From an uncultured Oscillospiraceae bacterium (GTDB lineage: Bacteria > Bacillota > Clostridia > Oscillospirales > Oscillospiraceae): a stretch of 15,796 nt of DNA. This document shows positions 7,305 through 12,886 of this stretch, one piece after another. Every line of letters starts with the position of its first letter. Position 1 is the stretch's first letter. A program made the translations under genes and the position numbers. A model generated the notes under the pieces. It ran no database searches. It had not been told where the DNA came from and worked only from the letters and a program-made list of their open reading frames with translations. The stretch spans positions 1-15,796 of the forward strand of contig CAKUHV010000033.1 in NCBI GenBank assembly GCA_934659445.1. The letters run 5' to 3'.

Positions 7305-7949
7305 TTAAACTCGCAGGGCGGCGATGGCGGCGGCCACGTCCTCTTTCCCGTACACGGCGGAACCGGCCACCAATACGTTGGCCCCGGCCTGGGCCACCAG
7401 GGGGGCGGTCTTGGCGTTGATGCCGCCGTCTACCTCCAGCTCGCAGGCGGGATTGTACCGGTTGATGAAGGCGCGTACCTGCCGGATGGTGTCAAGCTGA
7501 GACTCCATGAAGGCCTGACCGCCGAAGCCCGGTTCCACCGTCATCACCAGCACCATGTCCAGCTGCTCGATGTAGGGCAGCACCGCCCGGGCGTCGGTGA
7601 TGGGCCGCAGGGCGACGGCCTTTTTCACCCCGCACTTGCCCATGATCTCCAGAGCCTGAGCGATGCGGGTGGGGTGGTCGGCCTCCAGATGGACGCTCAG
7701 CAGGTCCGCCCCGGCCCGGGCGAAGTCCTCGATGTACCGCGCGGGCTTGTCGATCATCAGGTGGACGTCCAGAAACATATCGGTGCACTTGCGGATGGAC
7801 TGCACCACCGGGATGCCGATGGTGATGTTGGGCACGAAGCAGCCGTCCATCACGTCTACATGAAGATAGTCGGCGGAGGAGACCCGCTGGATGTCCCGCT
7901 GCAGATTTACAAAGTCGGCGGAGAGAATGGAGGGGGCGATCTTGACCAT
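7305..7949 (-). CDS. rpe: Ribulose-phosphate 3-epimerase
   Basis: A 214-residue TIM-barrel enzyme that interconverts D-ribulose 5-phosphate and D-xylulose 5-phosphate in the pentose phosphate pathway. It begins MVKIAPSILSADF, with S7 in the conserved start. The metal and catalytic residues are H30 and D32 (HVDVMDG, with D35) and H63 (DVHLMI), followed by VEPGFGGQ and the second catalytic aspartate in ELEVDGGI. The phosphate-binding end reads VAGSAVYG. The ATG at 7947-7949 has GGAAAGGAAG upstream and coincides with the family start, although the frame is open for another 90 codons through the leader. It is first in a minus-strand group with recR and the Cys-motif membrane protein. A strong promoter lies about 210 bases upstream. 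Confidence 0.96.
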   Translation of the reverse strand: MVKIAPSILSADFVNLQRDIQRVSSADYLHVDVMDGCFVPNITIGIPVVQSIRKCTDMFLDVHLMIDKPARYIEDFARAGADLLSVHLEADHPTRIAQALEIMGKCGVKKAVALRPITDARAVLPYIEQLDMVLVMTVEPGFGGQAFMESQLDTIRQVRAFINRYNPACELEVDGGINAKTAPLVAQAGANVLVAGSAVYGKEDVAAAIAALRV

Positions 7950-8152
7950 GGCGCTGGCTTCCTTTCCGAAATAAGGTGGGGGACGGGCGGAGCAGGGGGG
8001 CGGCGGCAGGCATAGGATAAACCGGCGGGAACACAGCCGCCGGACGGGCGGAGCGCTCCAGAGCTGCGCCCATGGCCGCCGCCCGGCCGCCCGGTCTGCG
8101 GCTGCTCCGTCCACGCGGCAGCCGCCCGAAGGGGCGGCTGCTTTTGTACTGT
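7950..8152 (-). promoter_or_regulatory. Long structured 5' leader of rpe (candidate cis-regulatory RNA)
   Basis: About 200 bases lie between the predicted start (near 8152) and the rpe ATG with no supportable gene. They hold nested perfect complementary arms: 7988-7995 with 8102-8109, 7998-8007 with 8075-8084, and 8022-8028 with 8037-8043 (loop GAACACAG), plus a GGAGCGCTCC palindrome at 8050-8059. GGACGGGCGGAGC occurs twice (7981-7993 and 8042-8054), so GCTCCG at 8104-8109 has two possible partners. I do not recognise any known riboswitch core. GC-rich DNA folds easily, so the regulatory role is an inference. The same arms could equally belong to an RNA from the other strand, because the hairpin at 8118-8141 ends in TTTT on the plus strand. 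Confidence 0.4.
8118..8145 (+). terminator. Terminator-like hairpin with no evident plus-strand gene before it
   Basis: Arms GCAGCCGCCC (8118-8127) and GGGCGGCTGC (8132-8141), loop GAAG, then TTTT. On the plus strand this is a good intrinsic terminator, but no plus-strand gene ends near it. On the minus strand it is a 5' hairpin about ten bases after the rpe start, without a U-run. Confidence 0.5.
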
Positions 8153-8159
8153 CCGGACC

Positions 8160-8188
8160 ATTGTACCGTGTTTTGGGGCGGATTGCAA
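8160..8188 (-). promoter_or_regulatory. Promoter of rpe-recR
   Basis: On the minus strand, TTGCAA (8188 to 8183) and TACAAT (8165 to 8160) with a 17-base spacer, back to back with the plus-strand promoter at 8217-8245. Confidence 0.72.
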
Positions 8189-8216
8189 GAACTCCCGGCC
8201 TTGTCCGCCGATTTTC

Positions 8217-8245
8217 TTGACACACCTCCGGCGGAGGGGTACAAT
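8217..8245 (+). promoter_or_regulatory. Promoter of the xpaC-telA operon with a palindrome in its spacer
   Basis: TTGACA (8217-8222) and TACAAT (8240-8245) with a 17-base spacer. The spacer contains CCTCCGGCGGAGG (8225-8237), a perfect palindrome around one central base. That is where a repressor or a MerR-type activator would bind. The promoter is strong evidence; the operator is an inference. Confidence 0.82.
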
Positions 8246-8310
8246 GACAGCGGATACAAGGCGATGACCGCGCCGCGCAGCCGGGACGCGGAGAAACGGG
8301 AGGGTACAGA

Positions 8311-9030
8311 ATGGAGAGTTCTATGGAAAAACGGGTCAGACGTTCTACCGCGCCGATCTATCTGGTGGGTGTGGTCTGGCTGGTGCTGGCGCTGGCCTCC
8401 TCCCACTCCATGGGGATGGGAGACGCGCTTCTTGCTGCAGCCCTGTCCGCCGTGGCCTTTGTGGTGGGCAAGGCGATATTTCCGGACAAGAGCTACACCG
8501 TGCCCGCCGGACAGGCAGCCAAGGAGGCCGGGAAAAAGGAAGAAAAGAAGCCCGAGCCCCCCAAGGACCCCGAGGTGCAGAAGCTGCTGCAGGAGCGGGA
8601 GCGGGCCGTCTCTGAGATGCGCCGGCTGAACGACAGCATCAAGGACGAGAAGATCTCTGCCCAGATCGACCATCTGGAGGAGGTCACCGGCAAGATCATC
8701 GACCAGGTGGTGGCCCAGCCCAAGAAGCGGCCCCAGATCCGCCGGTTCCTGGACTACTATCTGCCCACCACCCTGAAGCTGCTCAACGCCTATGACCGCA
8801 TGGCCGCCGCCGGGGTGAACGGAGAGAACATCTCCGTGACCAAGGAGAAGATCGAGGACATGATGGACACCATCGTCAGGGCCTTTGACAAGCAGCTGGA
8901 CGGCCTGTTCGGCGAGGAGGCCCTGGACGTGTCCACCGACATCACGGTGATGGAGGATCTGCTGGCCCGGGAGGGGCTTGCCGGCGGCCAGATCGGCGAA
9001 GAAAACGGCGAAGTCAAGCTGGAGCTTTAA
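8311..9030 (+). CDS. XpaC-like membrane protein (5-bromo-4-chloroindolyl phosphate hydrolysis family)
   Basis: A 239-residue protein matching the XpaC family, named for hydrolysis of a chromogenic phosphate in Bacillus and typically found next to TelA. Two N-terminal transmembrane helices lie at about 16-32 and 37-54. They are followed by a K/E/P-rich linker (about 68-90) and a long helical, coiled-coil-prone cytoplasmic region, with QIRRFLDYYLPTTLKLLNAY (about 148-167) as the most family-like block. No classical phosphatase motif is visible, so the enzymatic name should be taken cautiously. The ATG at 8311 has GGGAGGG seven bases upstream; the alternative ATG at 8323 has none. It is first in an operon with the small membrane protein and telA. 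Confidence 0.87.
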   Translation: MESSMEKRVRRSTAPIYLVGVVWLVLALASSHSMGMGDALLAAALSAVAFVVGKAIFPDKSYTVPAGQAAKEAGKKEEKKPEPPKDPEVQKLLQERERAVSEMRRLNDSIKDEKISAQIDHLEEVTGKIIDQVVAQPKKRPQIRRFLDYYLPTTLKLLNAYDRMAAAGVNGENISVTKEKIEDMMDTIVRAFDKQLDGLFGEEALDVSTDITVMEDLLAREGLAGGQIGEENGEVKLEL

Positions 9031-9042
9031 GGGGGCGCACAG

Positions 9043-9255
9043 ATGGATCGGCTCAACGAGTATAAGCAGCGCAGCCGTACCGGCTGTCTGGCGCTGGCCC
9101 TGTGCTTTTCCGTCCCCGCAGCGGCAGAGCTGCTGCTGTTCTTTGTACACGACTTTGATCCCCTGATGCTGCTGTCCTTTGTGGTGCTGGCCGGAGCCAG
9201 CGTCTACTGGTGGCGCCGGTGGGCGGACACGCCGAAGAAGAAAGATCAAAAATAA
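9043..9255 (+). CDS. Small two-helix membrane protein between xpaC and telA
   Basis: A 70-residue protein, not recognised as a named family. It has a short basic N-terminus, two hydrophobic segments (about 15-33 and 41-57), then WWRRW and a lysine-rich tail (KKKDQK), which suggests both ends face the cytoplasm. The ATG at 9043 follows a G-run about seven bases upstream and starts 12 bases after the xpaC stop. telA starts 54 bases later behind a strong binding site. Tight spacing on both sides, uninterrupted frame and the membrane pattern support a real gene. It may assemble with the XpaC-like protein or TelA in the membrane, which is inferred from position alone. Confidence 0.75.
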   Translation: MDRLNEYKQRSRTGCLALALCFSVPAAAELLLFFVHDFDPLMLLSFVVLAGASVYWWRRWADTPKKKDQK

Positions 9256-9309
9256 AACGGGCGAGCCGGACAAACCGGCACAGGCCCAACAATCAAGGAG
9301 GAAATCTGA

Positions 9310-10497
9310 ATGAGTGACCAACTGAACCTGACGCCGGAACTGACCCTGACCCCCGATGCCGCCGCCGCGGCACAGGCCCCCGCCGCACCGGAGCTGACTC
9401 TGGAGCCCTCCGCCCCAGACACCGCCGTCCAGGCCGCGGCACAGGCCGCCCGGGACGCCAACGCCGTCAAGCTGGACGAGTCTCTGCTCAGCGAAGCGGA
9501 GCGGAAGATGGTGGACGACTTCTCCCGGAAGATCGACGTCAGCGATTCCAACATGGTCATGCAGTACGGCGCTGCCGCCCAGAAGAACATCGCCGCCTTC
9601 TCTGAAAGTGCTCTGAACAACGTCAGGACCAAGGATCTGGGGGAGGTGGGCGACGCCCTGTCCTCTCTGGTGGTAGAGTTGAAGACCTTTGGCCAGCCGG
9701 AGAAGAAGGGGATCGCCGGCCTGTTCCAGAAGAAGAAAAACGAGCTGGAGGCGCTGAAGGCCAGCTACTCCAAGGCCGAGGTCAATGTGGAGAAGATCGT
9801 CCGCGTGCTGGAGAACCATCAGGTGGTGCTGATGAAGGACATCGCCATGTTCGACCAGATGTACGATCTGAACACCAAGTATTACAAGGAACTGACCATG
9901 TACATCCTGGCCGGCAAGAAGCGGCTGGAGTCCCTGCGGGCCAACGAGTTGGAGCAGCTGCGCAAGAAGGCGGAGGAGACCGGCGCCCAGGAGGATGCCC
10001 AGGCCTACAACGATTTCACAAACCTGTGCAACCGCTTCGAGAAGAAGCTCCACGACCTGGAACTGACCCGGATGATCTCCATCCAGATGGGCCCCCAGAC
10101 CCGCCTGCTGCAGAACAACGACACCCAGATGCTGGAGAAGATCCAGTCCTCTCTGGTGAACACCATCCCCCTGTGGAAGAGCCAGATGGTGCTGGCCCTG
10201 GGTCTGGAGCACGGCCGTCAGGCCACCGCTGCCCAGACCGCCGTGACCAACATGACCAACGACCTGCTGAAGAAGAACGCCGACATGCTGAAGATGGGCA
10301 CCATCGAGACCGCCAAGGAGGCCGAGCGCTCCGTGGTCTCCATCGAGACCCTGCAGCACACCAACCAGCAGCTGATCTCCACTCTGGACGAGGTGATGAA
10401 GATCCAGACCGAGGGCGCCCAGAAGCGCAAGGAGGCCGAGGCCGAGCTGGGCCGCATTGAAGGTGAGCTGAAGCAGAAGCTGCTGGAGCTGCACTAA
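9310..10497 (+). CDS. telA: TelA family toxic anion resistance protein
   Basis: A 395-residue soluble, mostly helical protein of the TelA/KlaA family, linked to tellurite and other toxic-anion or envelope-antibiotic tolerance. After an A/P-rich N-terminus with repeated P-E-L-T-L-x-P (about 8-35), the body shows family blocks such as AQKNIAAFSESALNNVRTKD (about 97-116), the LFQKKKNELEALK region, LNTKYYKELTMYILAGKKRL and LWKSQMVLALGLE. It ends in a coiled-coil tail finishing ELKQKLLELH. The ATG has AAGGAGG seven bases upstream. It is third in the xpaC operon. Biochemical function is not settled for the family; association with a membrane or envelope complex is plausible given the neighbours. 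Its 3' end is duplicated 200 bases downstream. Confidence 0.94.
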   Translation: MSDQLNLTPELTLTPDAAAAAQAPAAPELTLEPSAPDTAVQAAAQAARDANAVKLDESLLSEAERKMVDDFSRKIDVSDSNMVMQYGAAAQKNIAAFSESALNNVRTKDLGEVGDALSSLVVELKTFGQPEKKGIAGLFQKKKNELEALKASYSKAEVNVEKIVRVLENHQVVLMKDIAMFDQMYDLNTKYYKELTMYILAGKKRLESLRANELEQLRKKAEETGAQEDAQAYNDFTNLCNRFEKKLHDLELTRMISIQMGPQTRLLQNNDTQMLEKIQSSLVNTIPLWKSQMVLALGLEHGRQATAAQTAVTNMTNDLLKKNADMLKMGTIETAKEAERSVVSIETLQHTNQQLISTLDEVMKIQTEGAQKRKEAEAELGRIEGELKQKLLELH

Positions 10498-10649
10498 GAG
10501 AGAAAGTCGCAGAGCGGTCGTGGCCCAGCTCGAAGGGGACCCGGACAAAGCCCAGCGAAGCGGGTTTGTCCGGGAGAGGCGGAGCAGCGGAGCGAGTGAG
10601 CTTTCGCCGACAGGCGGAAACGAGGGATGCGAAGCATGTGATGCCGACG

Positions 10650-10697
10650 GGCTGCATCGTGGGCGAGCTGAAGCAGAAGCTGCTGGAACTGCATTAA
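10650..10697 (+). pseudogene. Duplicated 3' end of telA (16 codons including the stop)
   Basis: This segment matches 10450-10497 at 41 of 48 positions with an offset of exactly 200 bases. Read in the matching frame it encodes GCIVGELKQKLLELH plus TAA, against GRIEGELKQKLLELH plus TAA in telA. Five of the seven differences are in third codon positions and four of those are synonymous. This looks like the relic of a second, diverged telA copy rather than a recent tandem slip. No open frame joins it to upstream telA-like sequence. Confidence 0.75.
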
Positions 10698-10829
10698 GCG
10701 TCCGAGCCGTCGTGAGCAGCGCGGATGGACTGAAGCGAGGGCGAGGGAGGGCGGCCATCGGCCGCCGACACCAGCCCGAGTCGGAGGGAAGCCGCGCGTC
10801 GCGAACAGGCGAAGTGGGCAATACCGTAG

Positions 10830-10851
10830 GGGCGGATGTCCTCATCCGCCC
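10830..10851. repeat. REP-like hairpin (GGGCGGATG/CATCCGCCC)
   Basis: A perfect 9-base-pair inverted repeat with a TCCT loop, preceded by CCGTAG. The pattern GTAGGGGCGGATG...CATCCGCCC resembles an interspersed intergenic repeat of Clostridia genomes. Only one copy is in the window, so its repetitive nature is recalled and not shown here. Confidence 0.5.
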
Positions 10852-10914
10852 GGAGCTTTGCGGCTGACAACGGCTCTGACAAAGCAAAATTTCCTGCCAT
10901 AGAAAGGAAATCCT

Positions 10915-11985
10915 ATGAAGATATTTCAGAAAACCTGGGTCGCCCTTCTGGTGACCGCGGCCATGATCGCCGGGGCGGTGGCCATCTGGAGCAGCAAGCC
11001 GGATGCGCCTGCGGTGGCCGCGCCCACGGGCAGCGCGGCGCTGGACGAAGGCCTGGACACCTCTGACTACGCCAGATGGATCCTGGATGACGCGGGTAGG
11101 CTGTCCGACACCACCGAGCGGCAGATCTGCCTGTATAACGCCAACTGGGTGCAGCGGTACGACTCCCTCATCGCCGTGGCGGTGATGGACGGGGTGGACG
11201 GCGACCTGTACGACTGGGCCGTGGGCACGGCCGTGGACATCGAGCTGTCCGCCACCGACGGCCTGCTGGCCATCGATGTCAGCCAGAACGCGGTGCAGCT
11301 GGTGGTGGGTCAGGATTACCCCCTGAGCGACAGCCAGATCACCGCCTATACCACCAACTACATGGCTGACGAGGTGAACAGGGGGAACTATGACGCCGCC
11401 GTGCTGAAGCTCTTCGGCGCCCTGAACCAGTACTATGTGGACAACTACGGACTGGGCTACATGGACAACGGCGACGCCGTGAACGTCTCCTCCACCGAGA
11501 GCGCTTTGGCCACGGTGATCATCCTGTTGGTGATGTTCCTGATCGTGGCCACCATCGTGGACTCTCTGCGCTGCGCCAGCTACCGCAGCCGGTACTACGG
11601 CGTGGCCGCGCCCCCCTATGCCTTCCGGCCCATCCTGTTCTGGCACGGGCCCAGCTACGGCTGGTACCGGCGGCGCTGGCACGCGCCCCCTCCCCCGCCG
11701 CCCCCCAGAGGGCCGAGAGGCCCCGGAGGTCCCAGACCCGGCGGACCCGGCCCGCGCCCGGGCGGCGGCAGCTTTAACGGCTTCTCCGGTCCCAGAAACG
11801 GCGGCAGCCGTCCCGGCGGCTCCTCCGGCTCCTTCCGGGGCGGCGGCTTTGGCGGCAGTCGGGGCGGCGGTTTCGGCGGCGGCCGTGGCGGAGGCTTCGG
11901 CGGCGGCAGTCGCGGCGGCGGCTTTGGCGGCGGCCGTGGCGGAGGCTTCGGCGGCGGTGGCGGCCGGGGCGGAGGCTTCCGGTAA
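10915..11985 (+). CDS. TPM-domain membrane protein with glycine-rich C-terminal tail
   Basis: A 356-residue protein. An N-terminal signal or anchor helix (about 8-24) is followed by a TPM (TLP18.3/Psb32/MOLO-1) domain at about 45-175, with LDDAGRLSDTTERQI, DGLLAIDVSQNAVQLVVGQD and a late N-Y-D-A-A-V-L-K-L-F helix. A second membrane helix lies at 198-217. Beyond it come an R/Y/W-rich stretch, a run of seven prolines near 258-264 and a glycine/arginine/phenylalanine-rich low-complexity tail (about 265-356). The TPM domain should face outside. TPM proteins have roles in photosystem repair and receptor assembly elsewhere; here the task is unknown. AAAGGAAA lies seven bases before the ATG. It ends at the terminator at 11999 and probably belongs functionally with XpaC/TelA. 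Confidence 0.88.
   Translation: MKIFQKTWVALLVTAAMIAGAVAIWSSKPDAPAVAAPTGSAALDEGLDTSDYARWILDDAGRLSDTTERQICLYNANWVQRYDSLIAVAVMDGVDGDLYDWAVGTAVDIELSATDGLLAIDVSQNAVQLVVGQDYPLSDSQITAYTTNYMADEVNRGNYDAAVLKLFGALNQYYVDNYGLGYMDNGDAVNVSSTESALATVIILLVMFLIVATIVDSLRCASYRSRYYGVAAPPYAFRPILFWHGPSYGWYRRRWHAPPPPPPPRGPRGPGGPRPGGPGPRPGGGSFNGFSGPRNGGSRPGGSSGSFRGGGFGGSRGGGFGGGRGGGFGGGSRGGGFGGGRGGGFGGGGGRGGGFR
11830..11982 (+). repeat. In-gene GC-rich tandem repeats coding GGGF/GGGR units
   Basis: The 3' end of the TPM gene is built of GGC-rich units. The longest repeat starts at 11881 and again at 11932 (GGCCGTGGCGGAGGCTTCGG), a period of 51 bases or 17 codons coding a GGGRGGGFGGGSRGGGF-type unit. Such repeats can gain or lose units by slippage. 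Confidence 0.8.
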
Positions 11986-11998
11986 AACAGAAAAATGG

Positions 11999-12034
11999 AA
12001 AACAGGGCGTCTGCTTTAGCAGACGCCCTGTTTT
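11999..12034. terminator. Bidirectional terminator between the TPM gene and the SLH gene
   Basis: Perfect 16-base-pair stem with arms 11999-12014 and 12019-12034 (core GGGCGTCTGC/GCAGACGCCC) and loop TTTA, flanked by A- and T-runs. It serves both the TPM gene ending at 11985 and the SLH gene ending at 12052. Confidence 0.93.
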
Positions 12035-12051
12035 TGATGTATGAGCCCTCG

Positions 12052-12609
12052 TTATTTCGCGCAGCGGTACAGGAACGTTGCGATCTGTGCTCTTGTGCAG
12101 CTGTTGTCGGGGGCGAACAGCCCGCTGCCGATGCCGCTTCTTACCCCTCTGGCTGCCGCCCACTCCACAGCTGCGGCGTACCAGGCGTCGGCGGACACGT
12201 CGGAGAAGCTGCCGCCGGGCTTTGTGTGGCTGCCCATGGCCCGGAACAGGAAGGTCACGCTCTGGGCCCGGGTGCAGGCATCGCCCACGCCGAAGGTGCC
12301 GCCGGGCTTTCCGGCGGCGATTCCCTCGCTGGCCGCCCAGCGGACGGCCTCGGCGTACCAGACGTCCTCATCCACGTCGGAGGAGGGCATGATGTAATTC
12401 ACCACGGGGCTGCCCGCCGCCCGCCACAGGAAGGTGACGATCTGCTCCCGGGTACAGGGGTCGCCGGAGCCGAACAGGCCGCCGCCCACGCCGTCGGTGA
12501 TACCCCGCTCCGCAGCCCGCTTTACGGCGTCATAGAAGTAGTCCTCCGGCCGGACGTCTTCAAACAGGGGCTGCTCCGCCTTCGGGCCGTAGGTCACCTG
12601 AATGGTCAC
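12052..12609 (-). CDS. S-layer homology (SLH) triple-domain protein, probably an N-terminally truncated remnant
   Basis: A 185-residue product made almost entirely of three SLH domains (about 16-65, 77-125 and 135-183). Each has F-x-DV, a W/YY-x-x-AV-x-x-A block, GI-x-x-G and the C-T-R-x-Q-x-x-T-F-L variant of the ITRAE motif. SLH domains bind secondary cell-wall polymers, but no signal peptide precedes them. The GTG at 12607-12609 has GGAGG five bases upstream. However, the frame stays open for 12 more codons back to TAA at 12646-12648, and those codons (NSQFNFVQPEGA) continue into VTIQVTYGPKAEQP, like the F-x-F-x-x-P-x-G-x-VTI module end often found before SLH domains in large surface proteins. 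It may therefore be the tail of a lost larger gene. If translated, it would stay in the cytoplasm. Confidence 0.82.
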   Translation of the reverse strand: MTIQVTYGPKAEQPLFEDVRPEDYFYDAVKRAAERGITDGVGGGLFGSGDPCTREQIVTFLWRAAGSPVVNYIMPSSDVDEDVWYAEAVRWAASEGIAAGKPGGTFGVGDACTRAQSVTFLFRAMGSHTKPGGSFSDVSADAWYAAAVEWAAARGVRSGIGSGLFAPDNSCTRAQIATFLYRCAK

Positions 12610-12676
12610 CGCGCCCTCCGGCTGGACAAAATTAAATTGGGAGTTTTATGACGGAAAATGAACAAACTGAAAAATG

Positions 12677-12744
12677 TTGCAAAAGGGCGGAAATAGATGG
12701 GAACGGCCCTTGCAATTTCAGAAATTCATGGTATCCTGTACAGG
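12677..12744 (+). promoter_or_regulatory. Candidate promoter of the SGNH/DUF4358 lipoprotein pair, with inverted repeats
   Basis: TTGCAA (12710-12715) and TATCCT (12732-12737) with a 16-base spacer form a moderate promoter, with a start near 12744 and a leader of about 140 bases. TTGCAAAAGGGC (12677-12688) is an imperfect inverted copy of GCCCTTGCAA (12706-12715). CCTGTACAGG (12735-12744) is a perfect palindrome over the -10 and start region. Both could be operators. The remaining leader (12745-12886) contains only small GC hairpins. Confidence 0.45.
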
Positions 12745-12886
12745 CAAAGAGAGCGCCCCACGGGGCGGAGATCATACTCCGATCCTTTCCCGCGTTCCCG
12801 GCCCCCGCAGGGGGCGGGGAGCACAGAGGCTCCGATGGTCAAGGGAACGGACAGGACCGGGAGAAGCGATAAAGGAACATGAAGCC

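Larger units (their letters stand above)
10498..10914. other. Repeat-bearing gap between telA and the TPM gene
   Basis: This 417-base stretch has no convincing gene. It holds a hairpin with arms 10540-10553 and 10562-10574 (CCCGGACAAA/TTTGTCCGGG core, no T-run), a smaller TTTCGCC hairpin near 10601-10619, the duplicated telA end (10650-10697), phrases such as GCGGAGCGAGTGAGC that look like interspersed repeat DNA, and a REP-like hairpin (10830-10851). No clear terminator or strong promoter is seen, so the TPM gene may be reached by read-through. Confidence 0.6.

Noticed and set aside
7975-8146. A known housekeeping RNA (6S or SRP RNA) on the plus strand at the rpe leader
   Set aside because: The nested arms and end terminator fit in general shape, but the SRP GGAA/AGCAGC-type conserved loop is absent, no 6S core is recognisable, and no plus-strand promoter is visible.
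7305-8225. A longer rpe start giving a 306-residue protein
   Set aside because: The extra 92 residues are P/R/A-rich, match no epimerase, and span the predicted promoter at 8160-8188; the ATG at 7947-7949 fits the family start and has a binding site.
10520-10867. A 115-codon plus-strand open frame in the telA-TPM gap
   Set aside because: It runs through hairpins and the telA-end duplicate in the wrong frame, has an R/G/S/A composition typical of non-coding GC-rich DNA, and lacks a clear ribosome binding site.
7492-11682. A 1396-codon open frame on the minus strand spanning the xpaC/telA/TPM region and the rpe leader
   Set aside because: It is antisense to well-supported genes, is dominated by H/Q/G/L/V/D composition typical of the reverse strand of GC-rich genes, and has no ribosome binding site or family similarity.
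12648-12872. A 74-codon plus-strand open frame starting at 12648
   Set aside because: It starts upstream of the predicted promoter of the lipoprotein pair and covers its leader; the product has no hydrophobic core, domain or conserved pattern. A GGGAG four bases before the ATG is the only support.
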